Shown here: positions 1 through 7,880 of the stretch, piece by piece | Layout: each line of letters starts with the position of its first letter | How positions within the stretch are numbered: position 1 is the stretch's first letter | NCBI RefSeq assembly: GCF_019038415.1 | Contig: NZ_JAFKRG010000040.1 | Span: 1 to 64,000, forward strand | Source: Synechococcus sp. CCY 9618 | GTDB lineage: Bacteria > Cyanobacteriota > Cyanobacteriia > PCC-6307 > Cyanobiaceae | Reading direction: 5' to 3' | DNA: 64,000 nucleotides | The notes under the pieces: generated by a model | What the model saw: the letters and a program-made list of their open reading frames with translations, nothing else | Databases searched by the model: none | What the model was told of the DNA's origin: nothing | Translations under genes and position numbers: made by a program

Positions 1-523
1 CCAGAGCAGCCGCCTCCAGGGGCTGGAGCCCCTGGCGGCGGCGCTTCTCCTGCAGCGCCAGCACCTGCTGGTGCAGGTCCCAGAGGGGACGGGGAATGCG
101 CACCATCGGCTGGCGGTCCCGCCGTTCCCGCCGCATGGCGCCCTGGATGTACGGCACCGCAAAACTGCTGAGACTGACGTTGCGGGCGGTGTCGAAGGCC
201 TCCACGGCCCGGATCAGTCCAAGGCTGCCCACCTGGGCCAGATCCTCGAAGCCCAGGCCGGCCTCGCGGCTCTGGCGGCCGGCGATGGCGAAGACCAGCG
301 GCAGGTTGTCCTCCACCAGGAGATTGCGCCAGCGCAGCCGGGTCTCGGGATCGGGGGCATCGGCATAGGCCCGCAGCCGGCGCCGGTTGCGCAGGCGCCG
401 ATCGACCACCGCCTCCGGATTCGTTTCGCAGTCCTGGCAACGTTCCGGCAGAGCAGGGCTCCGGTGGGTCACCAGGGGCGGGGGTGCGGGGGGAGGGGGC
501 GGAGGGCGATCCACGGCATCCAT
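1..523 (-). CDS. RNA polymerase sigma-70 family factor (3' end cut by window edge)
   Basis: Sigma factor that would direct core RNA polymerase to a promoter subset. From the ATG at 521-523 the reading frame runs off the window start. After a proline-rich leader, it shows sigma region 1.2/2: an NLPLVFAIA helix, FEDLAQVGSLGLIRAVEAFD and SFAVPYIQGAMRRE, the core-binding and -10 recognition part of sigma-70 proteins. Regions 3 and 4 lie outside the window. The short N-terminus, with no long region 1.1, suggests an alternative (group 2/3) factor rather than the principal one. A short Cys pair (CQDC) precedes region 2. Subgroup cannot be fixed from the fragment. Confidence 0.85.
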   Translation of the reverse strand, partial: MDAVDRPPPPPPAPPPLVTHRSPALPERCQDCETNPEAVVDRRLRNRRRLRAYADAPDPETRLRWRNLLVEDNLPLVFAIAGRQSREAGLGFEDLAQVGSLGLIRAVEAFDTARNVSLSSFAVPYIQGAMRRERRDRQPMVRIPRPLWDLHQQVLALQEKRRRQGLQPLEAAAL

Positions 524-644
524 TCCTGTGGGGTGCGTTCTTTCAGGCTCGACCCATCCAGCCCCAGGGGGATCACTCCTTCGAAGGAGAGAGCTTCACC
601 CCATCGGGTGATCCGATCGACGCTCTGACGTGGCAGCGACCGCT

Positions 645-1316
645 TCAGGGGGCCAGGGATACGGCGGCATGGGGCTCGAGTTCAGCCCAGTGGAGCAGCG
701 CCGGCCACTGGCGCAGGCGCCCATAAACCTGGCCGTGGCCGTCGCCGTTGAGATGCAGGCCATCGCTGCAGAGCCAGTGCAGCCAGTGGGTGTCGGCCAG
801 CAGATCATCGAGCAGCGGCAGAAAGGGCAGATCGGCCTCCATGCAGGCCTCCTCCAGCAGGCCCTCGTAGCGGCGCACGGTGGCCAGGTCGTACCAGAGC
901 ATGTCGGCGAAGGGCATCACGGCCTCATCCACCGGCGTGAGGCCCAGCACCAGCACCGGGGCGATGGCCTGAAGCCGTGGCAGCAGCTGCTGCAGACCGA
1001 ACAGGAAGGCCTCAGGGGCCAGCTGGTGGCGTCCGTCGGGGCGACCCACCCGGGCTGTGTCGTTGAGACCGATCGACAGGAGAATCCCCTGGGGTCTGGC
1101 GCGGCGCAGTTCCCCGCGGCAGACCACTTCCGCTTCGCAGCGGGCCGCCAGCCGCTCCAGGCCGTCGCCCCGCACCCCGAGGCCATAGAGCACAGGCCCC
1201 TGGGGCAGGGCCATCCAGTGGCGTCGCAGCCGCTCGCACCAGCCCCCCTGGTCCGGATCTCCCGAGCCGTAGACCCCGCTGTCGCCCAGCACGACCAGCT
1301 TCTTGGCAACCTGCAT
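645..1316 (-). CDS. SGNH/GDSL-family hydrolase
   Basis: Predicted serine esterase/lipase of the SGNH fold, about 223 residues. Block I is LVVLGDSGVYGSG with the nucleophile Ser in GDSG (GDSL variant). Block II Gly is in YGLGVRGDG. Block III is SIGLNDT. Block V is DGLHLNGDGH, carrying the catalytic Asp and His. An upstream in-frame start at 1349 would add 11 residues; the ATG at 1316 (MQVAKKLVVLG) sits right before the first strand and is preferred. No signal peptide is seen, so it is probably cytoplasmic. The substrate is unknown. The next gene upstream on this strand is an aminotransferase ending at 1379; no functional link is evident. Confidence 0.85.
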   Translation of the reverse strand: MQVAKKLVVLGDSGVYGSGDPDQGGWCERLRRHWMALPQGPVLYGLGVRGDGLERLAARCEAEVVCRGELRRARPQGILLSIGLNDTARVGRPDGRHQLAPEAFLFGLQQLLPRLQAIAPVLVLGLTPVDEAVMPFADMLWYDLATVRRYEGLLEEACMEADLPFLPLLDDLLADTHWLHWLCSDGLHLNGDGHGQVYGRLRQWPALLHWAELEPHAAVSLAP

Positions 1317-1378
1317 GGGCGGGATCGGGATGCAGCGATCTTCCCCCACCGGCCGAATGTGGCACCAGGGCCGGGGAA

Positions 1379-2557
1379 TCAGAGGCTCTGGCCGAAACGC
1401 CGCAGCCGAGCCAGCCCGTCATCGATCGTGGCAGGGGAAGCGGCACAGGAGAGGCGGATGCAGCGGTCGTCACCGAAGGCGACCCCGGGCACCACCGCCA
1501 GACCCACCTCCTCCAGCAGGCGGTGGCAGAGGGTCATCGAATCCAGTCCCCAGGCACTCACGTCCGGGAAGGCGTAGAAAGCCCCCTCCGGAGCCAGCAG
1601 TTCGAGCCCGGGAACGGCCATCAACCCGTCGGTGAGACGCGCACGGCGGCGGCTGAACTCCGCCGCCATCTCCCGCACGCAGTCCCGCGGGCCGCTGACG
1701 GCCGCCAGGGCGCCGTACTGGGCGAAGCTGCAGACATTGCTGGTGCTCTGGCTCTGCAGGGCGCTGGCGGCGGCCACCACGTGCCGGGCCCCCGCCAGCC
1801 AGCCGATGCGCCAACCCGTCATCGCCCAGCCCTTGGCGAACCCATTGACGATAAAGATCCTCTCCGCCAGGTCCGGCGCCACCGCCGCCAGGCTGTGGTG
1901 GACATGGCCCGGGGAGAGCAGCATCTCGTAGATCTCGTCGCACACCACCGACAGGTCGGGATGGCGGCGCAGCACGGTGGCGATCGCCTCCAGCTCGGTG
2001 CGGCTGAGCACCATGCCGGTGGGATTGGAGGGGCTGTTGAGCACCAGCAGTCGGCTGGCCGGCGTGATCGCCGCCTCCAGCTGCTCAGGGCTGAAGCGGA
2101 AGCCACCGCTGGCGTCGGTGGGGAGACGGCGCACAACCGCACCGGCCAGATGGGCCATTTCCGGATAGCTCAGCCAGTAGGGCGCCGGCAGCAGCACCTC
2201 ATCACCCGGATCGAGCAGAACCTGAAACAGGTTGTAGAGAGCCTGCTTGCCGCCGTTGGTGACCAGCACCTGATCGGCCCTGGTGGCGACGCCGTTCTCC
2301 TGGCCCAGCTTGGCGGCGATCGCCTCACGCAGCTCCGGTTCACCGGCCACCGGCCCGTAGCGGGTGTGGCCCTCCTCCAGGGCCCGGGTGGCCGCCTCCC
2401 GGATGAAGGCCGGCGTATCGAAATCGGGCTCTCCGGCGCTCAGGCTGCAGATGTCCCTGCCCTGGCGGCGCAGCTCGCGGGCCTGGGCGGTGATGGCGAG
2501 CGTGAGCGATGGCTGCAGCGCCTGCGCCCGGGCGGAGAGCGTCAACAGGGCCGGCAT
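1379..2557 (-). CDS. class I/II PLP-dependent aminotransferase (aspartate/prephenate type)
   Basis: Fold-type I aminotransferase of about 392 residues, similar to the Ib aspartate/prephenate aminotransferases of cyanobacteria. Seen: SAGEPDFDTP substrate loop near the N-terminus, NGGKQALYN (PLP phosphate region), NSPSNPTG (cofactor Asn), VCDEIYE (pyridine-N Asp), FAKGWAMTGWRIGW with the Schiff-base Lys, and a C-terminal RLSCA containing the substrate carboxylate Arg. Full family length. A GTG 15 bp upstream is possible, but the ATG at 2557 is preferred. Likely role: transfer of amino groups between aspartate/glutamate and 2-oxo acids or prephenate in the cytoplasm; exact specificity cannot be read from the sequence. 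Confidence 0.9.
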   Translation of the reverse strand: MPALLTLSARAQALQPSLTLAITAQARELRRQGRDICSLSAGEPDFDTPAFIREAATRALEEGHTRYGPVAGEPELREAIAAKLGQENGVATRADQVLVTNGGKQALYNLFQVLLDPGDEVLLPAPYWLSYPEMAHLAGAVVRRLPTDASGGFRFSPEQLEAAITPASRLLVLNSPSNPTGMVLSRTELEAIATVLRRHPDLSVVCDEIYEMLLSPGHVHHSLAAVAPDLAERIFIVNGFAKGWAMTGWRIGWLAGARHVVAAASALQSQSTSNVCSFAQYGALAAVSGPRDCVREMAAEFSRRRARLTDGLMAVPGLELLAPEGAFYAFPDVSAWGLDSMTLCHRLLEEVGLAVVPGVAFGDDRCIRLSCAASPATIDDGLARLRRFGQSL

Positions 2558-2688
2558 GGGGGGGGCGGGCACCAGCGGGAGGGGCCTTGGGCAATTCCGA
2601 CATCTTGCCCCATGCCCCTGCAGCTTCGGTGCACCCGGGGGCCATCGGCACCGGTTGATGCACTGCTGTCGGCGGAGCCGCCATCCGC

Positions 2689-3351
2689 ATGGCCGAGGAT
2701 GGGGGGATGGCCGGTGATTCCCCGCAAGCGTCCCTGTTCGCCACGCCGGAGCCGACCGCCGACCTGGTCGGCCTGCGGCAGCAGTGCGAGGCCTGTCGCC
2801 GCTGCGGTCTGGCGGCCGCTCGCCAGCAGGTGGTGATCAGCCGCGGCGACCCGAAGGCCCGCCTGATGGTGATCGGCGAAGGGCCCGGCGCCCAGGAGGA
2901 CGCCACGGGCCTGCCCTTCGTGGGCCGGGCCGGCCAGCTGCTCGACCAGATGCTCGCCAGCGTGGGGCTGGACAGCAATGCCGATGCCTACATCTGCAAT
3001 GTGGTGAAGTGCCGGCCGCCGGACAACCGCAAGCCGACGGCCCAGGAGATGCAGGCCTGCGCACCCTGGCTGGCCACCCAGATCGCGGCGGTGAATCCCG
3101 CCGTCGTGCTGCTGGCGGGGGCGACGGCCCTGGAGGGGGTGCTGGGCATCCGGGGCGGCATCTCCAGGCTGCGGGGCCAGTGGCATCCCTGGGAGGGCCG
3201 CTGGATGATGCCGGTGTTCCATCCCTCTTACCTGCTGCGCAATCCCTCCCGGCAGCAGGGAAGCCCCAAATGGCTCACCTGGCAGGACCTCCAGGAGGTG
3301 CACCGCAGACTCGAGGCCATCGCCACGGGGGCGGAAGCGCTGCCCGGCTGA
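2689..3351 (+). CDS. family 4 uracil-DNA glycosylase (4Fe-4S)
   Basis: Removes uracil from DNA as the first step of base-excision repair. The 220-residue protein has motif [10 protein letters not shown] (residues 64-71) and motif B HPSYLLR. Cysteines at about 36 and 39 (CRRC) and at about 108 and 124 (KCRPP and ACAPW, 16 apart) match the spacing of the four iron-sulfur ligands in thermophilic family-4 enzymes. Length is normal for the family. Transcribed divergently from the aminotransferase. The ATG at 2689 is used; ATG codon 7 is an alternative. Confidence 0.92.
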   Translation: MAEDGGMAGDSPQASLFATPEPTADLVGLRQQCEACRRCGLAAARQQVVISRGDPKARLMVIGEGPGAQEDATGLPFVGRAGQLLDQMLASVGLDSNADAYICNVVKCRPPDNRKPTAQEMQACAPWLATQIAAVNPAVVLLAGATALEGVLGIRGGISRLRGQWHPWEGRWMMPVFHPSYLLRNPSRQQGSPKWLTWQDLQEVHRRLEAIATGAEALPG

Positions 3352-3416
3352 GCGGGCGTCCGGCGGCCCGGAGGGCGGGTGTGCCAAGGTTTGGCCAGAT
3401 CAGCAGTGCCGCCGCG

Positions 3417-4673
3417 ATGACCGCCGCCCAGGCCCCCAGTGCCCCTTTGGCCCCCGGCGCCGGCCAGGTTCTCCCCCCGGACTGGGCCAGCGATCCCCGC
3501 TTCGACACGGTGATCCGACGCCGCCCGACCCGCAGCGTCCGCGTCGGCGAAGTGTGGGTGGGCAGCGAGCACCCGGTGGTGGTGCAGTCCATGATCAACG
3601 AGGACACCCTCGACGTGGAGGGGGCCACCGCCGGCATCCGCCGCCTGCATGAGGCGGGCTGCGAGATCGTGCGGCTCACGGTGCCGAGCCTGGCCCACGC
3701 CAAGGCGGTCAAGGAGATCCGCCAGCGGCTGGAGGACAGCTACCGGCCGGTGCCCCTGGTGGCCGACGTGCACCACAACGGCATGAAGATCGCCCTGGAG
3801 GTGGCCCAGCACGTCGACAAGGTGCGGATCAACCCCGGCCTCTATGTCTTCGACAAGCCGGACCCGAACCGCACCGGCTTCAGCGAGGAGGAGGTGGCGG
3901 CGATCGGCGAGCGCATCCAGGCCACCCTCGAACCGCTGGTGAGCCTGTTGCGGGAGCAGGACAAGGGGCTGCGTATCGGCGTCAACCACGGCTCCCTGGC
4001 GGAGCGGATGCTGTTCACCTACGGCGACACCCCCCTGGGGATGGTGGAGTCGGCGATGGAATTCATCCGCATCTGCGACCGTCTCGACTTCCACAACATC
4101 GTCGTGTCGATGAAGGCCTCGCGGGCCCCGGTGATGCTGGCGGCCTACCGGATGATGGCTTTCCGGATGGATGCCGAGGGCTTCCCCTACCCCCTGCACC
4201 TGGGGGTGACCGAAGCGGGCGACGGCGACTACGGCCGCATCAAGAGCACCGCCGGCATCGCCACCCTGCTGGCCGAAGGACTGGGTGACACGATCCGGGT
4301 GTCGCTCACCGAGGCGCCGGAGAAGGAGATCCCGGTCTGCTACTCGATCCTGCAGGCCATGGGGCTGCGCAAGACGATGGTGGAGTACGTGGCCTGCCCG
4401 AGCTGCGGCCGCACCCTGTTCAACCTGGAGGAGGTGCTGCACACGGTGCGCGACGCCACCGCCCACCTCACCGGCCTGGACATCGCCGTGATGGGCTGCA
4501 TCGTCAACGGCCCCGGCGAGATGGCCGACGCCGACTACGGCTACGTGGGCAAGACCCCGGGCACCATCTCCCTCTACCGGGGCCGGGAGGAGATCCGTCG
4601 GGTGCCTGAGGCCGAAGGGGTGGAGGCGCTGATCGCCCTGATCAAGGAGGACGGTCGCTGGGTCGACCCCTGA
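3417..4673 (+). CDS. ispG: 4-hydroxy-3-methylbut-2-enyl diphosphate synthase (ferredoxin-dependent)
   Basis: Penultimate enzyme of the MEP isoprenoid pathway: converts MEcPP to HMBPP using electrons from ferredoxin. 418 residues. N-terminal TIM-barrel part: [34 protein letters not shown] and VRINPG. C-terminal iron-sulfur part: VACPSCGRT and GCIVNGPGE, which supply the three Cys and one Glu cluster ligands. The reading frame stays open far upstream, but the ATG at 3417 gives the family's normal N-terminus and avoids overlap with the glycosylase gene. It follows that gene by 65 bp on the same strand. Confidence 0.95.
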   Translation: MTAAQAPSAPLAPGAGQVLPPDWASDPRFDTVIRRRPTRSVRVGEVWVGSEHPVVVQSMINEDTLDVEGATAGIRRLHEAGCEIVRLTVPSLAHAKAVKEIRQRLEDSYRPVPLVADVHHNGMKIALEVAQHVDKVRINPGLYVFDKPDPNRTGFSEEEVAAIGERIQATLEPLVSLLREQDKGLRIGVNHGSLAERMLFTYGDTPLGMVESAMEFIRICDRLDFHNIVVSMKASRAPVMLAAYRMMAFRMDAEGFPYPLHLGVTEAGDGDYGRIKSTAGIATLLAEGLGDTIRVSLTEAPEKEIPVCYSILQAMGLRKTMVEYVACPSCGRTLFNLEEVLHTVRDATAHLTGLDIAVMGCIVNGPGEMADADYGYVGKTPGTISLYRGREEIRRVPEAEGVEALIALIKEDGRWVDP

Positions 4674-4707
4674 ACGGGGAACCGAACCGATCCATGGGCG
4701 CTACGTT

Positions 4708-4720
4708 GGAACGACGTTCC
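4708..4720. promoter_or_regulatory. short perfect dyad upstream of the Ctp protease gene
   Basis: GGAACG-A-CGTTCC, a perfect 6-bp inverted repeat with a 1-bp centre, lies about 25 bp before the protease start codon, in the 70-bp gap after ispG. It could be an operator. No binding protein is known for it here, and a chance palindrome is possible. Confidence 0.25.
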
Positions 4721-4743
4721 TGACTCCTCGAGGATCCCCGTCC

Positions 4744-6075
4744 ATGGGAAGAGGTCGCGCCACCATCGTGGTGCTTGTTGGTCTTGGTGCCTGTGCCGCC
4801 ACGGCGGTCATGGCCCGGGAAATGGCGCTGTCCCCCACCGGAAGCGTGACGATCAGCGACAGCCCCAAGGAGGTGATGGACCAGGCCTGGCAGATCGTCT
4901 TCCGGGACTATCTGGACACCACCGGCAAGTACACCCCGGACCAGTGGCGCAAGCTGCGACGCAGCGTGCTGGCCAAGAGCTACTCCACCCCCAAGGATGC
5001 CTACGAGGGCATCCGGGGCATGCTGGGCACCCTCGACGACCCCTACACCCGCTTCCTGGATCCGCGGGAATTCAAGGAGATGCAGATCGACACCTCCGGG
5101 GAGCTCTCCGGGGTGGGCATCCAGCTGAGCGTCGACAAGGAGACCAAGGAGCTGGTGGTCGTCTCGCCGATCGAAGGCTCACCCGCCTCCCGGGCCGGGG
5201 TGCAGCCGAAGGACGTGATCCTTTCGATCGACGGCAAGAGCACCAAGGGGATGAGCACGGAGGATGCGGTCAAGCTGATCCGCGGCAAGGCCGGCACCAC
5301 CGTGACCCTGGTGCTGCGACGCAAGGACCAGAACATCGACACCCCCCTCACCCGGGAGCTGATCGAGATCCACGCGGTCAACCATCAGGTCAACACCGCC
5401 CCCGACGGAACCAAGGTCGGCTATATCCGCCTCAAGCAGTTCAGCGCCACCGCCACCAAGGACATGCGGGCCGCGGTGAAGGATCTGGAGGCCCAGGGGG
5501 TCAAGGGCTACGTGCTCGACCTGCGCAGCAATCCCGGTGGATTGCTGGTGGCGAGCGTGGAGATTGCCCGTCAGTGGATCAACGAGGGGATCATCGTCTC
5601 CACCAAGACCCGCGACGGCATCCAGGACGTGAAGCGGGCCACGGGCCAGGCCCTCACCACCAAGCCCATGGTGGTGCTGGTCAATGAAGGTTCGGCGAGC
5701 GCCAGCGAGATTCTTTCCGGTGCCCTTCAGGACAACAACCGGGCTGTGCTGGTGGGCCAGAAGACCTTCGGCAAGGGGCTGGTGCAGTCCGTGCGCGGCC
5801 TGTCCGACGGGTCCGGCATGACGGTCACCATTGCCAAGTACCTCACTCCCCGCAACCGGGACATCCACAAGCACGGCATCGATCCGGACGTGCCGGTGAA
5901 GATGACCGAGCTGGAGGTTCAGCGGCTCAAGCTCGAGGACATCGGCACCAACCGGGACAGCCAGTACCGGGTGGCCGAATCCACCCTGCGCAAGCAGCTC
6001 CAGGCTGCGGCCGTTGTGCAGAAAGCCTTCCAACCCGCCACCACCAACCTGCCGGCAGCCCTTGCCAAGCCCTGA
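4744..6075 (+). CDS. carboxyl-terminal processing protease (peptidase S41)
   Basis: Periplasmic/lumenal tail-specific protease of 443 residues. Residues 1-24 form a short hydrophobic export signal or membrane anchor. Next come a C-terminal-protease N domain (DPYTRFLDP), a PDZ domain (SGVGIQLS to LVLRRK) and the S41 catalytic core with LDLRSNPGG, the nucleophile Ser in SASASEIL and the general-base Lys in FGKGLVQ. In cyanobacteria, CtpA matures the D1 protein of photosystem II while CtpB/CtpZ paralogs have other substrates; which paralog this is cannot be decided by eye. A DUF6737 gene overlaps its 3' end. Confidence 0.93.
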   Translation: MGRGRATIVVLVGLGACAATAVMAREMALSPTGSVTISDSPKEVMDQAWQIVFRDYLDTTGKYTPDQWRKLRRSVLAKSYSTPKDAYEGIRGMLGTLDDPYTRFLDPREFKEMQIDTSGELSGVGIQLSVDKETKELVVVSPIEGSPASRAGVQPKDVILSIDGKSTKGMSTEDAVKLIRGKAGTTVTLVLRRKDQNIDTPLTRELIEIHAVNHQVNTAPDGTKVGYIRLKQFSATATKDMRAAVKDLEAQGVKGYVLDLRSNPGGLLVASVEIARQWINEGIIVSTKTRDGIQDVKRATGQALTTKPMVVLVNEGSASASEILSGALQDNNRAVLVGQKTFGKGLVQSVRGLSDGSGMTVTIAKYLTPRNRDIHKHGIDPDVPVKMTELEVQRLKLEDIGTNRDSQYRVAESTLRKQLQAAAVVQKAFQPATTNLPAALAKP

Positions 6076-6325
6076 AGCCAGCGGAGAGGATGCCGGCGCT
6101 CCGGGAACGGGTTCAGTCTGGAATCAGAAGCCCTGGTGGTGCCAGCCATGGAGCATCCTGCTCACCGGTCTGGGCGTCATCGGAACAAGTTGGTGGATGT
6201 TCCACCTCTGGTGGATCAGCGCTGGTGTCACCGTGGTGATCACCGCCTGGTGGCTGCTGTTCCTGGTGCTGATGCCGGCGGCCTGGCAGGCCCAGCAAGC
6301 TGCTGATCAAAGGGCACTGCACTGA
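6062..6325 (+). CDS. DUF6737-like small membrane protein
   Basis: Small integral membrane protein of unknown function, typical of cyanobacteria. The core NQKPWWCQPWSILLTG is followed by two hydrophobic helices rich in Trp (GVIGTSWWMFHLWWIS and VVITAWWLLFLVLMPAAW). No ATG or GTG lies in frame before the conserved part; TTG at 6062 gives 87 residues and a 14-bp overlap with the protease stop, and TTG at 6014 would add 16 residues. Probably co-transcribed with the protease. Start uncertain; the coding call is good. Confidence 0.75.
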   Translation: MPSPEASGEDAGAPGTGSVWNQKPWWCQPWSILLTGLGVIGTSWWMFHLWWISAGVTVVITAWWLLFLVLMPAAWQAQQAADQRALH

Positions 6326-6344
6326 CTGGACCGGAGGCGTCGCT

Positions 6345-6512
6345 TCAGGCCACCGGTTGCATCAGCCCACCGCCGGGAGAGGAGTCGTCATCGTCGTTGT
6401 TGCCTGCATCCCCCTGAAGCAGGGCGAAGCAGCCGATGCCGAGGACGCTGAGCAGGGCTGGGAGCAGCATGGGGTTCTGTACGGCACCCGACACCTCGAT
6501 CAGCTCACCCAT
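6345..6512 (-). CDS. 55-residue single-pass membrane protein
   Basis: Small ORF from an ATG (6510-6512) to TGA (6345-6347). The product begins MGELIEVSGAVQNP, has one hydrophobic stretch (MLLPALLSVLGIGCFALLQ, residues 15-33), then an acidic, low-complexity tail (GDAGNNDDDDSSPGGG). The layout, short lumenal N-terminus plus one helix plus acidic tail, resembles small thylakoid or regulatory membrane peptides, but no family is recognised. It lies 80 bp downstream of the stop end of the neighbouring minus-strand gene cluster and converges with the DUF6737 gene. Function unknown. Confidence 0.6.
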   Translation of the reverse strand: MGELIEVSGAVQNPMLLPALLSVLGIGCFALLQGDAGNNDDDDSSPGGGLMQPVA

Positions 6513-6592
6513 GGCGTCTCGTTACGAAAGATGTAGCTACCTTAACGAAAATTCTCATGGTTGGGGCCCGGTCCCATGAAGGGCGCTCCGAC

Positions 6593-7858
6593 TCAGTCAA
6601 AAACGTGGCCGTGCTCGTAGCGCTCCTCAAGGCCCGCAGCTTCGGTGAGGGCGGCCACGTTCTGTCGCGTGAAGAAGCCGTCGTAGCCCATGCAGCGCTC
6701 CACGTATTCGGTGATCAGCAGGGAGTAAGGAGAACTCTTCGAGAAGATCTGACGCAGGTTCGGCTGGTCACCGCACTCCCCCACGATGTCCGCCAGGAAG
6801 GAAACCCCCAGCTGACGGAGCGTCTTCACCACCACATCCACATTCTTTTCGCCGTTCACGTCACCGTCGGCCACCTCGTAGGCGATGTGATGCATGCGCC
6901 GCCCGAAGTTGCGCACGAAGTCTTCGGTGGGCATGGGCAGATTGAAGAGGGAATTCAGGTAGGACGGGGTGTTGTTGGCAGTGAACACCCGGGCCGGTGA
7001 GAGCTTGTCATCGCTCACCGTGGGATGGCGGGTGACGTTGGTCGAGGAATTCATCTCGACAATGTCGTAGGAGCCCCAGTAGTAGTAAGGAACCATCGTC
7101 AGATACTCGAGAATCGCGTCCTCCCGCTCCCCGGCCAGCACACGGGTGGCCAGATGGTCGATGCCGAGGATCCTGCCCTCCAGCCCGTGGTCGCGGTAGC
7201 GCTGGGCAGCGTCGTGAAGGGGCTGGAGGGCCTCCTCATCCAGGAGAATCCGGTCGCCCAGGTCGAGCGTCGCCAGGCCGTCCAGCGGCCGCTCGACATA
7301 TCCGACCCGGTTGTAGGTGTAGTCGGAGAGGAAGGTGAAGCAGAGGTGCTCCGAGGCATAGAAAGGATTGACGGTTTCGCCCGGGTAGGCGAAGCGGATG
7401 TTCTGGGGTTCGAGGATCGCCCGCAGATCGGCACAGGAGCTCACCTGGTAAACCTCACCGATGTAACGGGCATTGGGCTTGTCGATGGAGAGGGGATACA
7501 TCGCGTTCCAGCGGGTGATCTCATCCTCGAAATCGAGCGAGAGCGGTTCCAGCACGATCAGCCGCGGGAAGGCCTCGGCACCCTTGAGCAGATAGATCCG
7601 ATGGGTGGCGTTGAGCCAGCACTCCTGGTAGCGGTAGGGGGTGGTGAGGCAGAGCTCGGCCAGGTAGGGCAGGGCGTTGCCGTGGTCCACCTGGATCACG
7701 ATGGCCGCCATCGGACCCACCACCTGCTCGAGCCCCGAGCGGACCCGCCGTTCGTAGATGCGAGGCAGGAACTCCTCGAAGAAGGCGCTGTTGCGCTTGT
7801 CGCCCTTCGGCCGGTAGCTGGAGAGATCGACGGCCATGGGAGGAAGGGGTGAAACCAT
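6593..7858 (-). CDS. HPPD-fold (VOC superfamily) metal-dependent dioxygenase-like protein
   Basis: 421-residue protein whose C-terminal half resembles the catalytic domain of 4-hydroxyphenylpyruvate dioxygenase. GIDHLATRV (His235) opens a VOC module, MHHIAYEV (His323/324) opens the next, and LITEYVER (Glu384) gives a His-His-Glu facial triad for Fe(II). LRQLGVSFL and LRQIFSK also match HPPD. The N-terminal half (about 1-225) is not recognisable by eye. The aromatic-rich MVPYYYWGSYD insert differs from true HPPD, so the substrate may not be 4-hydroxyphenylpyruvate. Alternative start at codon 8 (MAVDLSSYRP). It follows mfd's stop by only 22 bp on the same strand. Confidence 0.65.
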   Translation of the reverse strand: MVSPLPPMAVDLSSYRPKGDKRNSAFFEEFLPRIYERRVRSGLEQVVGPMAAIVIQVDHGNALPYLAELCLTTPYRYQECWLNATHRIYLLKGAEAFPRLIVLEPLSLDFEDEITRWNAMYPLSIDKPNARYIGEVYQVSSCADLRAILEPQNIRFAYPGETVNPFYASEHLCFTFLSDYTYNRVGYVERPLDGLATLDLGDRILLDEEALQPLHDAAQRYRDHGLEGRILGIDHLATRVLAGEREDAILEYLTMVPYYYWGSYDIVEMNSSTNVTRHPTVSDDKLSPARVFTANNTPSYLNSLFNLPMPTEDFVRNFGRRMHHIAYEVADGDVNGEKNVDVVVKTLRQLGVSFLADIVGECGDQPNLRQIFSKSSPYSLLITEYVERCMGYDGFFTRQNVAALTEAAGLEERYEHGHVFD

Positions 7859-7880
7859 CTCCTAGCAGGATCCGGACAGC

